Positions 35,901-48,480 are shown, numbered from the stretch's first letter. The stretch is 64,000 bases of DNA from Sequoia sempervirens (GCA_007258455.2 VDFB02373365.1:219180162-219244161); one strand, 5' to 3'. Numbers and translations: made by a program. Notes: generated by a model not told the origin, from the sequence alone.

Positions 35901-37500
35901 AAGGATCAAGATCAATCCATCACTGAGCACCTTGAAGCTATTTCTACTTCATCCAATGATCAAATCAACATATGACAAGAGTCACTTTTCAATCTTGATC
36001 AAATTCCACCAACCAACAATGATCCAATCAAAGAAATGCCAACATCACTTGACCCTATGGTTGGAGACATTGGAAATCCCTCCACCACAATTGTTGAAAA
36101 AAATGATCAAGATCTATCCATCAATAAAGATATTTTTGCCTCATCCAATGAGGCATTGACCAATGATCATGTTAAAAATGTCTCTACATTACCTAATGAG
36201 TTATAGGGCATATCTCAAGAATTTATTCCAAAGCATGATCAATGTCTTTCACCAAGGTCTAGCAATGGTCCTTTCCAAGACACGTTCTCAGATATTGAAG
36301 GAATATTCAACTCAACATTTGATCCAAATACACTTAACAATCTAGAGGATACTGAGCCACTTCCCATTCCTAATAAAGACATCCAAGAACCCTTTGTGAG
36401 TAATCCATCCTTTGAAACTGACCCATGTAAAGAACTTGATCCAAAGCATGTTGAAAGCAACTCGGAAAACATTCAAATTCAAGAATTTGTATCTCCAAGA
36501 TACTACAATGATCTAAAGGGAACTCTCCTATCTATGCAAGATGCACTTACTTCTCCATCTACCCATGAGATGCTTTTTGTGGATGGACACCTAGATGATC
36601 TTCATTTAGAATAAGATTCCTTTACTCTTGATATTATTACACAAAAGAGCAGGTTATTGATTCCTACAACCAAATAGAGTTGTCAACATTAAGATTAGAT
36701 ATATTCAAAATCTAGGCTGAAGACATCATGTATGAAGATATCCAATATTACCCACTTAAGGAAACAAGTCAGACAGAACATTATAATTCAGAGTTAGCAG
36801 AGTAGCAAATTGAAACATCACCTACAGTGGTCATTTATCAAAGAATGCATTCTAAACAAGAGCTCTCAGCACATGCAGAATCAAAGCATGAAGGTACTAC
36901 TTCCACAATATTGGGGGAAACTTCATCTCAAGCAAATGTCAACATAGGGAGCATGAAGAATCCTTATGATGAAACTGATGTCAATACTACAACTAGCCAC
37001 ACCATGAATCTTCATCCACCCATCACCCCATCCATGAATTGGGACCAACACCAAAGGAAAGTGTTAAATCAAAGTACAAAGAATATTATCAAAGAAAAAG
37101 AAGAAAAGCATGAAGGAAAAATCAAATACAAGTGGATACCAAAAATTACAAAGAAAGATTATCCCTATTAAAATCCATTAGTCTAAGAAACTATGGGGAA
37201 AAATAAAAAATGGAAAAGTATCCACCAAGGATGTCCGCAAAAGAAAAAGCAGGCTTTTCAAGTGACGTACAAAGTGTATCAAGTAGTTGGTCCTAATTTC
37301 ATGCACACTTTCATATCCACCCATCATTGCTCATCTTCCCAAGTTTGGAGAGTCAAAGGTTCCAAACTGTCAACCAATCCATCTTTTATCTCTAAACACA
37401 ATCCATCTATGCCTCCACGCATGATATCCAATTCTCACATTCACCATGTATTGGAAACGACCCTTCATCATAAGGATTCAGAGGGAACTTTATCATGATG
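35901..37500 (+). pseudogene. Element D acidic ORF downstream of gag
   Basis: The translation continues in shifting frames as an acidic, Asn/Ser/Pro-rich, probably disordered chain: IPPTNNDPIKEMPTSLDP, FDPNTLNNLEDTEPLPIP, LLSMQDALTSPSTHEMLFV, YDETDVNTTTSHTMNLHPP. It then turns basic (MGKNKKWKSIHQGC, 37193-37498). No protease or RT motif is found. The second half of this region is duplicated downstream (37967-39464). I do not recognise the protein. It occupies the place of pol and may be element-specific. Confidence 0.4.
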
Positions 37501-39464
37501 TATGCACAGAGACAAAGTTAACTCCAATATTGACAAAGTAGATCAAAACACTCAAAAGTTGTATTCAAGTGCATGTATCTTAGCAAAGTAACTTCTTCAG
37601 GTAGGATATCAATGGCACATTATGATAGGGGAATCTACATCAGAAACACGTTGTGATTTAGCATGAGCTTAAAATCTTTCAAAAAAATCAAAAAATCAAA
37701 AAAAGGATTGAAAACAGTAAAGAGAAAAAAATTGTCCTCTAGTGAAAATCACTACGGTGGCACTTTGGGTAGGTACCATGATGAAAACTTAGCAAACATG
37801 CATCATGTGTAAGAATTGAGCATCTATGTGTGCCACTTCAGGTGAAAGCATCTTATCCCATCCATAATAAAGCCAACATTCCATCTATCTTATCCATAAT
37901 AAATCCATGCATCCATGAACATTTATCCTATCCATTTTTCATCCATCTACATCCATCATCCAAGTTACAATGATCTAATGGGAACTCTCCTATCTATGCA
38001 AGATGCACTTACTTCTCCATCTACCCATGAGATGCTTTTTGTGGATGGACACCTAGATGATCTTCATTTAGAACAAGATTCCTTTACTCTTGATATTATT
38101 ACACAAAAAGAGCAGGTTATTGATTCCTACAACCAAATAGAGTTGTCAACATTAAGATTAGATATATTCAAAATCTAGGCTGAAGACATCATGTATGAAG
38201 ATATCCAATATTACCCACTTAAGGAAACAAGTCAGACAGAACATTATAATTCAGAGTTAGCAGAGTAGCAAATTGAAACATCACCTACAATGGTCATTTA
38301 TCAAAGAATGCATTCTAAACAAGAGCTCTCAGCACAGGCAGAATCAAAGCATGAAGGTACTACTTCCACAATATTGGGGGAAACTTTGTCTTAAGCAAAT
38401 GTCAACATAGGGAGCATGAAGAATCCTTATGATGAAACTGATGTCAATACTACAACTAGACACACCATGAATCTTCATCCACCCATCACCCCATCCATGA
38501 ATTGGGACCAACACCAAAGGAAAGTGTTAAATCAAAGTACAAAGAATATTATCAAAGAAAAAAAGAAAAGCATGAAGGAAAAATCAAATACAAGTGGATA
38601 CCAAAAATTACAAAGAAAGATTATCCCTATTAAAATCCATTAGTCAAAGAAACTATGGGGAAAAATAAAAAATGGAAAAGTATCCACCAAGGATGTCTGC
38701 AAAAGAAAAAGCAGGCTTTTCAAGTGACGTACAAAGTGTATCAAGTAGTTGGTCCTAATTTCATGCACACTTTCATATCCACCCATCATTGCTCATCTTC
38801 CCAAGTTTGGAGAGTCAAAGGTTCCAAACTGTCAACCAATCCAGTTTGGAGAGTCAAAGGTTCCAAACTGTCAACCAATCCATCTTTTATCCCTAAACAT
38901 AGTCCATCCATGCCTCCACGCATGATATCCAATTCTCACATTCACCATGTATTGGAAACGACCCTTCATCATAAGGATTCAGAGGGAACTTTATCATGAT
39001 GTATGCACAGAGACAAAGTTAACTCCAATATTGACAAAGTAGATCAAAACACTCAAAAGTTGTATTCAAGTGCATGTATCTTAGCAAAGTAACTTCTTCA
39101 GGTAGGATATCAATGGCACATTATGATAGGGGAATCTACATCAGAAACATGTTGTGATTTAGTATGAGCTTAAAATCTTTCAAAAAAATCAAAAAATCAA
39201 AAAAAGGATTGAAAACAGTAAAGAGAAAAAATTTGTCTAGCGAAAATCACTACGGTGGCACTTTGGGTAGGTACCATGATGAAAACCTAGCAAACAGGCA
39301 TCATGTGTAAGAATTGAGCATCTATGTGTGCCACTTCAGGTGAAAGCATCTTATCCCATCCATAATAAAGCCAACATTCCATCTATCTTATCCATAATAA
39401 ATCCATGCATCAATGAACATTTATCCTATCCATTTTTCATCCATTTGCATCCATCATCCAAGTT
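36505..39464 (+). repeat. 1.46-kb tandem duplication inside element D
   Basis: Copy 1 is 36505-37966 (1,462 bp) and copy 2 is 37967-39464 (1,498 bp). Both run from ACAATGATCTAA to CATCATCCAAGTT and carry the same stops, frames and coding remnants with a few percent substitutions. The break is clean: copy 2 follows directly on copy 1. The extra length in copy 2 is mostly a 39-bp internal repeat. Confidence 0.88.
38805..38882 (+). repeat. 39-bp in-frame tandem repeat, two units
   Basis: The 39-bp unit (GTTTGGAGAGTCAAAGG ... CCAATCCA) occurs twice head to tail, adding VWRVKGSKLSTNP a second time to the local frame. Copy 1 of the larger duplication has it once, so this step came after the 1.46-kb duplication. 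Confidence 0.9.
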
Positions 39465-40061
39465 ATCTTGATCTTGATGAAAGTTTGGGGCACACTTTAT
39501 ACTTGATTATGGTAAACATCTTGACATGGGTCATTTTCATTGATCCTATCCTATCCAACGTTATCTAATCTATGCAAAATTATCCAAATGAGCATCCTTT
39601 ATTTGAGCACATTATCTTATCGCAAGATAATCCATATCCATCCATCCATACACCTATCCAAACATCTATCAATAACATTCCATACAATACTAGACACTGG
39701 GTGTAGATATTTACATCTTGCTTTGAGAATAAATCTTGATCTATATCCTCCAACTTATGTGGCGATCTAAACATTGGAAAAAATGAAACCAAACTGCTCA
39801 AAGCATTTGTGATCCGGAATCCAAATCACTAGCCCATGGCATATTTTGATGAGAACATGTTCTTTATCAGGCTTTATCTTTAATCAAAAATCAATCCAAA
39901 CAATCAATATCAGTTGCATCTAACACACCCTTCAAACATCATGTCAAATCATTTGAACAACTTTTGTTCCAAACCAAGCTTCAACAATTCTAATCAATTG
40001 AATCCAATCAATCCATAATCTTGGGATATCCTTCCCGATCATTGTGTTTCTTAACAATATC

Positions 40062-40230
40062 CATGCATTGTTGCACATTCTCAACAATGTTATCATCATC
40101 AATCCTAATCAATCAATCCTTGCATTGTTGGGCATCCTCAATAATGTTATTGTCATCAATCCTAATCAATCAAATCCTTGCATTGTTGTGTATCCTCAAC
40201 AATGTTATCATCATCATCATCAATCCATCA
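40062..40230. repeat. About 60-bp tandem repeat, three units
   Basis: Three units of roughly 'CATTGTTG..CATCCTCAACAATG' then 'TTATCATCATCAATCCTAATCAATC'. The overlapping ORF at 40021-40473 is a by-product of this repeat and the A-rich tract that follows. Confidence 0.75.
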
Positions 40231-40319
40231 ATTCAATCAGTCAACCTTAGCTTCATTTTCAACAAAATCACAAACAACTCACTAATATCATCAGACACAT
40301 CCTTATCCAAATCATCAAA

Positions 40320-40760
40320 ATTGTGCAAAAAATCAAAAAACATTAGAAAAACCAAGAAAATTAAAAAAAAAATCAAAAAACATCAAAATTCAAAAACATT
40401 TGAAAAAACACAAAACCAAAAATATTCAAAAACACAAAAACATTTGAAAAACATAAAAATTCAAAACATTTGAAAAACATCAAAATCCAAAACATTCAAA
40501 ACATCAAAATCAAAATATCAAAACATCAAAATCCAAAACATTCAAAAACATCATAATCCAAAAACCATTCAAAAAAACATCAAAAAATACAAAAACATTC
40601 AAAACACAAAATCCAAAAACATTCATAAAATCTTAGAAAACCCCAAAACATTTGAAAAATCAAAAATCAAAACATTTGTAAAATCTTGACAATACCAAAA
40701 ATAGCCTCAAAACATTTCAAAAAGAGCAAAAATATTCAAAAAACCCAAAAATCCATCTGT
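40320..40760. repeat. A-rich minisatellite
   Basis: Irregular repeats of the word CATCAAAATCCAAAACATTC and shorter variants (CAAAAACATTTGAAAAA). No coding meaning. Confidence 0.75.
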
Positions 40761-42033
40761 CCCATTTCGCTTTCACTCAAAATAATCAATCATCCATAAT
40801 AAACTGATTGTCACCTTCATCCTTTGGAAAAAGCAAAATTCAAATGCAAAATCAAAATTGAAGCAACAAACCGTTAAACGCAAAATCAAACTCTTGATCA
40901 ATCACAAACATTTCAATCAACCTTATATCAATAGCCTATCAATCAACTTATCAAACCATCATCATCCTATACAATGCATGTCCTAGGATACATCGTTCCG
41001 ACAATGGGCATCATTTTGGATATCACTTTGGATTCTTATCCTATCAAAACAAATCCCTTTGGCTAGAGGTATGAAGAACATTGGCTTGTTTGTGTACTTG
41101 ACCTTTTCTTTTGATTTATCTTATTGCACTCATTCCAAGGACCTCTTGATGATATCTGAACAAAGGATTTAGAGAGATAGGAATGGGGCAATGATCATTA
41201 TCCTTTTGTCTATTGTGCTTGTTGGATGTTCTTGTAAAATAACTTGGCGAATACTTGCTTTGTTAGGTATGTCCTAGCAAGGTTTCCATATGTCAAGTGT
41301 GAACAATAATACTCCTATCTATTTGTCAAGTCAAATTTCATCTCACTAGGTGCAACACCATCCTGGTTCTTTATACCTTGATGCATCGTACCTACGTGTG
41401 TTATCAAACATAAGGTAAGTAGCTCTTTTAAAGTCCCAATCCTTCATAAGAAAATCATCATCATCTATCATCATCATCATCTCTAATAAAGTATCGTCAA
41501 ATCATGGACTTTTTGGATCCTCTTGTCATCATATCATTCCTAATTTCATCTTTTTTTCGCACTAACATCACATTAAGAATAGTTAATCATCATCACTAGT
41601 GCATCCATCTTGCATCCACGAACCATCAATATTTTGCATATCATCTCACATGCATAATCATCATCATAATATAGATCTGTTAGTCTAAGCATCTCATAAA
41701 TTCATAAATTTGCATAATCATAACATATCACATCATTCATCTCATCCATCTCACATCATATCATCATTTAAGTTGTTTAAGATAATATAGATTTGTTATT
41801 CTAAGCATCTTAAAATCATCTCATTTTCATCATCATCCATAACCATCCATTTTGAACCTCTTTATTGTGAGATCGACCCTCAAATAAAATCTTTTTGCTC
41901 GATCTCTCGAGGGGGCAATGTACTAGTGTACTTCTTTCCACTAGGGCATCCGAAAAAAAAAAATAGCAGAAATTTTTTGTATTTAGTTCGTGACAAGTTT
42001 ATCTTTGAACCAATGCAACAAGTACATTGCTTC
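40761..42033. other. Element D 3' untranslated region
   Basis: A CAT-rich stretch (41455-41850) is followed by GATCTCTCGAGGGGGCAATG (41909-41928), a type of sequence often seen before the 3' LTR of plant gypsy elements. No open frame of note. Confidence 0.4.
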
Positions 42034-42047
42034 AAAGAGGGGCAAAA
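42034..42047 (+). other. Element D polypurine tract
   Basis: CAAAGAGGGGCAAAA lies immediately before the TGTAGACATGC of the right LTR. Confidence 0.75.
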
Positions 42048-43059
42048 TGTAGACATGCAAAATTAACATTATGCACTTAATTCATATTCATTCACTGACT
42101 AAATTAATCAAACTCAGCAAATCCATTTACCAAGTAAATCAAGACTATTTAATTCACTCCTAAAGTCATCAATTTAAATTAAATAAATCAACTTGATCCT
42201 AACATCACCCTCCTTGATTAAATAAATCAAACCTTTATTTAATTAAGTCTGAAATCACCTTCCATCCCTTTTTATTTAAATAAATCAAAATATTTAAGTC
42301 AAAAGGGTCAAAGCCCCTAATCATTAGTTAATATAATCTAATCCTAATTAACCTAATCTAACCACCCATCACATCCTCTAGCTTTTCCCACTTGCACTAA
42401 TAAATCATTTTAATTCATTTATAAAATCATCATTTTTCATCAACATGGCATCTTTGAGGAATATTCCCTCAAATTTGAATTCAAAAACAAGTGGACATGT
42501 ACATCCAACAAAGCAATTAATAAGCTCTTACATGTCCCCCTCTCAACATTTAACTCTCAAATTCAAATTTGAAATCTCGCTCTCTTTGGCACATTAACCA
42601 AAATGTGTTCATCCTCCAACCTATTACAAGTTGACAAGTGGCCTCTTTTCATTGGCGTGTTTTTAGTCCCACATCCTCCATGTTTGGCATTCTTTTATCC
42701 CTTTTGGCCATAAATAGAGGTCTCCTCTATTGTTTTACCCCTCAACAATCTTGAGATCTTTCTCCATATCATTGTCATTTGAATCCATATCTTATCAATT
42801 CCATATCATTCTTCATAGCATTTTCATCATGGAGCTTAAGCAAGGATTGGGAAAGGGCTTCTTTACATACAAGCACCAATCCAATATGAGATATTATTTA
42901 CTTCATGTTTTATTGTATGCTTTCAACTAGTTTATCTAATCTTTTGTTGTTTTGATTGCATCATGAAGCATGTTGATTTATTTCATATGGATGTGATTAT
43001 TTGCTTTGTTGCTAATGATGTATGTTGAAATTTTAGCCATTTGTAGATTCATATCCACA
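42048..43059 (+). repeat. Element D 3' LTR
   Basis: 1,012 bp, nearly identical to the 5' LTR and followed by the CACAT duplication at 43060-43064. The 66-codon frame inside it is not supported as a gene, since its counterpart in the other LTR is interrupted. Confidence 0.9.
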
Positions 43060-43064
43060 CACAT

Positions 43065-44057
43065 CTAATTCAAGATCAATATCTACATTCTACATGGCCC
43101 CTTCATGTTAGTTTATAGTTTTACATTCCAATACATCTTTCAAGGTGTCGTTTTTTCATATATCATGTTTCATGCTTCTATTTCATTATTTCATCACAAG
43201 GTTTGATTACCTAAATGAGGTTTGACCAAGGAAAACCCCTATTCTCTAATAGTAATAAAAAAAATTCTTCCCTTTGATGTGTGTTGGTAAATTTTTCGGT
43301 TGAAGATCAAGTGGAAAACTAAATTGAAGCAAAATTGTCAAAGTTTTCGAGTTGGAAAGTTGTCATTCATATTGCCAAAACATTAAAACAAGGCTACAAA
43401 ATTTGTTTTAGTTTTTTAGAAGCTAAGCATCAAGGAGCTAGAAGTGTAGACATCAAGGAACAAAACCCAAAAGTCATCTTTCAGAAACCCTAATAGGGAA
43501 CCCATTCAATACTTGCGGTGAATGAGTCCTCACTAACCTAAGAACATCTTTTCAGCAAGGTACACATTGTTTTAGCCTCTCAAAACTTCCCTTATTGATG
43601 CTATAATAGTTACTGGGTCATTTACGGTTATTATTTATGCATTTTAGCCTTCATAATTGAGTAAAACATTCTAAGAAAAACTTAGTGGCTCATCATCTTG
43701 TTGAATCATTTTGGTGATCCCTATTTTTCTATGTTTCACTAATCAAAACTTTATTATTTGTTATTAATTTTATAAAATTATTATGTTTATTAATATTTGG
43801 GTTTTGATATATTTTGAATTTCCATTTAGTTTATTTTATTTTAGTTTTTAATTTACATTTAGGTTTGAAATTGATTTTTATTATTTATGTATTTTTATGA
43901 AATTACAAATAAGAATTAAAAATTACCAAATTAATTTAATTTATAACTATTAATCTTATTAAAACTTTAATTATTGTAGAATATTTCTATTTTATATTTT
44001 TGTTATAATTTATAAAATAAAATGAATTTCAAACTTAAAATATAAATTAAAATTTAT
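43065..44057. other. Unassigned AT-rich DNA
   Basis: No repeat end, ORF or RNA gene recognised between element D and the GA-rich tract. Confidence 0.45.
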
Positions 44058-44396
44058 AGAGTGAGAGAGAGAAGGTAACTTTTGATGAGTTGTTTCATGC
44101 CAACAATCCAAGGATAGCACACTGCTAGGGAGTTATGATTAGGGTACAATGTAATTTGATTAAGGATATGATAATTCAACTTTAAAACCTCTTCAATGTA
44201 CCCATTTTACACTCAGGAGGAAAATAGAGAGAGAAAGAAAATAAACAGAGAAATAGAGAAATGGAGAGGGAGACAAAGAGATACAGAGAGAAAAAAAGAG
44301 AGATAGGGAGAAAAAGAGAAATAGGAGAAACATAGAAAAATAGGGATCACCAAAATGAATCAACAATATGATATGTGTGTGTGTGTGTGTGTGTGT
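44058..44396. repeat. GA-rich low-complexity tract and (GT)n
   Basis: Purine-rich AGAGAxAGAGA words (mainly 44058-44075 and 44216-44345) end in a (GT)n run at about 44375-44396 that abuts the left LTR of element E. A similar purine tract resumes on the other side of E at 49612. The minus-strand Ser/Leu/Phe-rich ORF here is an artefact. Confidence 0.85.
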
Positions 44397-44397
44397 A

Positions 44398-45499
44398 TGT
44401 TGGAAAGAGACACTGCAAATGACTTTTTCTGTTGTCATTGATGGAAACTTAAGTCAGTTTTGGGATCCTTAGTCTGCTATATGCTCATAGCGACAGATAA
44501 TACTCAGGACAGTATTTCACGAAACAGGAAATGAAGAATAGAGTATCTCATCTACCTAGTGATTCATATGCTTATTGATCATCTTTTTGATTTGTGGATA
44601 AAATTGAAGGTTTGTCATGGTGTTTTCTATGTTACCTAAAAATCTTTATGGCTCATATCATTCTGAGAAATTGTTTGAATAACCTATTGGTCTATTGCTC
44701 TGTTCGTCAGCTTTTGGAAGTCAACATGGTTCGTGTAACATTTTGCCTATGTACAAGGTAGATTAGCACAATCATTATTGTGTTTGAGGATTTTTGTTTT
44801 GGCCCAAGCTAAGTGTAAGCTGTCTTGCATGGATGTGCATCATGAATTATTTTTGTTTGGAGCTGACTTATGGAGGATATTTTATTTTTGAGATGTTGAC
44901 CTAAAGTAATTGAAAATACTTGTTGCGGATATATAAGAAGGGATTTTTTAAGGGAAGAAATATAGAGATATGCATGATATGTGTGTGTGCTTCCCAAAAA
45001 GTGTGAGTGAGTGATATTATGCACAATTTCACTTGTGCATTATAGATTTTGAGAAGCAAACTAGAGCAAAAGTGCAATATCTGTCAGAAGGGAAAAGATT
45101 GTAATTGAGCCTCATTGGAAATGTAATCTGGCTTTAGAAGAAGCTACTCAGCCAGTTCATCTTTTGGATCTAATCCATTTTTTTTGTAAGGTAGCGTGCC
45201 TTCGTTATTTGAGTAGTGAGCTCTAGGCATTGAGCCTGAATGCATGTGCATTCCCTTATTATATATTTTCATATGAGTATACTCATATAATATTGTGGAT
45301 TGGCCATCCACCATGGTTTTTCCCCCAACAAGGTTTCCACGTAAAAAATATTTGTGTTATGGTGTTGTGGATGTTAATTTTCTGATCATGCATGTTTTCT
45401 TTTGAATGAATGCTATAAGTGGATTATGGATTAGAGTAGTAAATTTAATTTTTGCACAACATTGATTCACCCCCCTCTCAATCTAGCTTGTTTCCAACA
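44398..45499 (+). repeat. Element E 5' LTR
   Basis: TGTTGGAAAGAGACACTG ... CTTGTTTCCAACA. A TATA box (TATATAAGAA, 44931-44940) is conserved in the 3' LTR at about 49014-49020 and probably marks the promoter. The primer-binding site starts two bases after the end. Confidence 0.9.
44931..44940 (+). promoter_or_regulatory. TATA box in E LTR
   Basis: TATATAAGAA follows TTGTTGCGGA; the same context occurs in the other LTR. It is about 560 bp upstream of the LTR end. Inferred from sequence only. Confidence 0.5.
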
Positions 45500-45500
45500 A

Positions 45501-45513
45501 TTGGTATCAGAGC
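45501..45513 (+). other. Element E primer-binding site (tRNA-iMet)
   Basis: TTGGTATCAGAGC directly after the 5' LTR is a full match to the complement of the initiator tRNA-Met 3' end. Confidence 0.9.
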
Positions 45514-45534
45514 TAGTTCCTCTAGAGAAGTTTG

Positions 45535-46745
45535 ATAGCTTGAGGAGATCTTGGAAATAGATACAAGCAGTCTTCAACAACAACTTGTGGTGGCTTTGGA
45601 TGATCTTGATCAAACTAAATATGAGAACTAAGATCTACAGGAAAGCCTTTCTTGTGCAGAGAAATTCATTGAGTCTTTGAAAGAAAAGATCAATGAATCA
45701 AGGGAGAGAAGGAAAGAATTATGTGACTAGATCAAGAAGAGAAAGAGCATGGAAGATGAACAGTTGAATGTTGCCCTGAAGGAGAAAAATAAAGAGTGTG
45801 ACAAAATTTCTAGAGAGAATTTTTCCCTAAAGTGTGAATTGGAATCTTTAATGATGAGAATGACTAAAGAAATTGAAGATAATAAGAAGAATGAGGAAAA
45901 GTTGGTAAAATCTATGAAAGAAAAATTTGAACAATGTATTTGACTAGATTATGAATTGGAGCAATCTAAGAATCATGAACAGGTGCTTGAAAAATAGCTT
46001 GATGAGCTCAGAGAACAACTTGCTGATGCAAATGAGTATAAGGAGAAATTCAAAGCCAGATCTGCTAAGTTGTATGAACTAATCAAAGGACAAAGGATTG
46101 ATGGTGATAGAAGAGGTCTTGGCTATGGAGAAGGAGAGAGTTCAAAATCTAGACAAAGAAATTTTGAACATACGAATCTTGGACAAGGACGATTCATACA
46201 GAGAAATCAGATGAATGGAGCCAAAAGAAATCTGGTAAGACAACCAAATGCTCAAATATTTGATGGATATTGCTTTTCCTGTAACAAATTTGGTCATATG
46301 GCTTCTAAGTGTAGAAGTAGGTTGAATCTAAATAGATCAGCATTCTCAAGTTAGTGCTTTAATTGTCATAAGGTTGGTCACAAGTCAAGTGAGTGTAGAA
46401 TTGTGATAAATAACTTTCAGAAAGAAGTTAGATGCTATGCTTACAAAAAAATAGGACATATAGCCAAGCAATGTAGATCAAGACAAAATCAGTGGAATGG
46501 ATGGTCTAGATAGAAAAGCATAGTGTGTTACAACTATAATAAATTTGGTCACACTGCTCATTTCTGCTAGAATAGAAGAGGATCGGTAAGAAAAAAAATA
46601 CAAAAAGATGCTAAAGGAAAATGGAAATTCACTACTGATGAAATCAAAAGATAGATGCAAAAGAAGTGGATTACGAAAGATCCCTCTATCAAAACAAATG
46701 CACCAACACCTGAATATACTGTTGGAAACTCATCTAGGAATTAGT
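45535..46745 (+). pseudogene. Element E gag: coiled coil and four zinc knuckles
   Basis: The first part is predicted coiled coil (SLQQQLVVALDDLDQTKYEN, then KEKNKECDKISRENF and LESLMMRMTKEIEDNKKNEE). Basic linker sequence follows (RQRNFEHTNLGQGRFIQRN), then four CCHC-type knuckles at 46271-46312, 46354-46395, 46432-46473 and 46526-46567. The first two are complete (CFSCNKFGHMASKC, CFNCHKVGHKSSEC); in the third and fourth the second Cys reads as Tyr. At least six stops interrupt the frame. Such a protein would bind and package element RNA. Four knuckles is more than the usual one or two. The capsid core typical of copia gag is not obvious. Confidence 0.72.
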
Positions 46746-46817
46746 CTCTAGCCTCTAGCCCAGGGGGAGCAGTAAAAGAGAAATCTTCTAAACCCATCAC
46801 CAATAATCGACACCGGA

Positions 46818-48245
46818 TTGGGGATAAGATCGATAGTTATGTTGATTTTGTATAGTATTCTAGAGTCTAGGAGAGTTGCTGCTAGATTGGAAGAGGAAAA
46901 TCTAAGAAAAAGAGTTCTTGCAGATTTATGCCCTGAAATGTTGTTAGAAGAAATTGATTCATTACTTGTAGAGGCTAAAAATGAATTCAAAAGCAAGTTA
47001 AGGATGAAGAAGTTGATGATTGGAGAAACAAGTGTTGTGGTAAAAGAAACAAACAAAATTATTGAGGATTTTTTGTCAAAGAATAAGGTCAACCTTGAGG
47101 AAATGAACACTGAAAATGTTTCGAAGAATGTGGAAGCAAATGTGGAAGAATATCTGATTGATGAAGAAAATGTGAATGTATCTGAGGATACTCCACCCAT
47201 CTCAGATAAGGAAAATATTGAAACAAATATGGATACTAAGGTTCCCAAGGTAGCATTGTTTGAAGAAAAGGAGGAGCAAGTTGAAAAAGTGGAAAAAAAA
47301 GTTAAGACAATTCTAGAAGTATCCAAGGTTCAGGAAAGAAAAGGTCTGGAAATTGAAGTGGAGGCAAGAGACACTACCAAGGTAGTGAAGATATCTCTGA
47401 TAGAGGAAAAGGATTATTTTGCTGTTGAATTGGATGAGAATTCAATCAATCTATCTACCTTGTCACCCATTCAAATGATGAAAGTTGCTAAAATTGCTCA
47501 AGCCAAAGCAAGCGAGAGAATTCTATAATATCACAAGGATGATAGTGAATTTTTAAATCTTCCATCCTGAGTATTAAAAAATTTGATGCCTACTCGTCAC
47601 ATGGAACTATCCAACTCCTCTTCCAATAAATTGAAAAAGTTGATAATTTATGTAAGCACACATTTTGAATCCTTTGAGAAATCAGCATTAATTAAAGTGA
47701 AAAATGAGTTTAGGGAAAGTAGATTTGGAAGTTTGAAAGAATTGTTTACTAGAGACAAGGAACTATTATCCGATTGCATAAAAGATTCTCTCAACTCTTT
47801 GTTTGAAGGAGCAAAAGTGTACAAATCCTATTTGGTTATGTCAAAGTTCACTGAAGCAAATGATAAGAAAGTGAAGGCTATTGAAAATTAGTTGGCCTCA
47901 ATCTCTTATGCTATTGACCCATTAACTAATCAAGTCTGTAAGCAAGAGAAGCAGGTGATGTCTTTGCTTGAACAAATTAAAACCTTGAAGCTAGAGAATG
48001 AAAATATTATTGGGAGATTGTGTGAACTCAGGGGATAGATCAATCTGAAGATTGAAGTATTTGGAAATATTATAGAGGAAAAAGATTCTACTATTACCCT
48101 TGATCCACTGAATCTAGAAGTTGTGGAAGCTCTATCCTATTTGTTGAGTGATCACATTACAATTATGATGAGCTACAAAGATGTATGGAGCTCAAATTTA
48201 GATGTATTGAAGAATGAATTTGTAGATATCTTCAAATTTTTGTGA
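46818..48245 (+). pseudogene. Element E acidic ORF of unknown function
   Basis: An open stretch of 236 codons (46818-47528) is followed, after stops and small gaps, by 102 codons (47583-47891) and further coding-like sequence to a stop at about 48244. The chain is Glu/Lys/Val-rich with little hydrophobic core (EEKEEQVEKVEKKVKTILE, ENVNVSEDTPPISDKENIE). Later segments look helical (KLKKLIIYVSTHFESFEKSA, LASISYAIDPLTNQVCKQE). No domain is recognised; protease and RT motifs were sought and not found. Its place after the knuckles suggests a C-terminal extension of gag or a second element-specific protein. Confidence 0.5.
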
Positions 48246-48468
48246 TTCTTGGTATAGGTATGTACAATTTTAACATTTTGAAAATTTTCCATTGATGTCA
48301 AAGGGGGAGAAGTGTACAATGAAAAATGTTATGTCACTCCCAGGGGGAGAGAGATGTGTTTGGTTAATATTCATAGGGGGAGTTTCATTTTTGCAGTTTT
48401 GAAGTGTAGTGTATTTCTCTATTGGTTTGACACTTATTCATTTTTCACTAAGTGTTTTCATCAATGCC

Positions 48469-48480
48469 AAAGGGGGAGAT
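48469..48480 (+). other. Element E polypurine tract
   Basis: AAAGGGGGAGAT immediately precedes the TGTTGG start of the 3' LTR. Similar GGGGGAGA words at about 48302 and 48342 lie upstream, as is common in copia-type 3' regions. Confidence 0.88.

Larger units (their letters stand above)
29013..43059 (+). mobile_element. LTR retrotransposon D, 14 kb, gag only
   Basis: LTRs at 29013-30021 (1,009 bp) and 42048-43059 (1,012 bp) start TGTAGACATGC and end CATATCCACA. They are flanked by identical CACAT (29008-29012 and 43060-43064). A purine tract before the right LTR sets plus orientation. The first 130 bp of the two LTRs differ at only about five positions, so this insertion is younger than A or C. 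The 12-kb interior contains a broken gag of Tat/Ogre type but no motif of protease, RT, RNase H or integrase. It therefore looks like a large non-autonomous derivative. Confidence 0.9.

Noticed and set aside
34809..37500. An intact host gene rich in Asn/Gln
   Set aside because: It lies between matching LTRs with a target duplication and contains a gag Cys/His box, so it belongs to element D.
40044..40473. 150-codon and 68-codon ORFs in the D 3' region
   Set aside because: They span a 60-bp tandem repeat and an A-rich minisatellite; peptide content reflects base composition.
36505..40760. A CRISPR-like repeat array
   Set aside because: Repeats are direct tandem duplications without regular unique spacers, in a plant genome; no cas genes.
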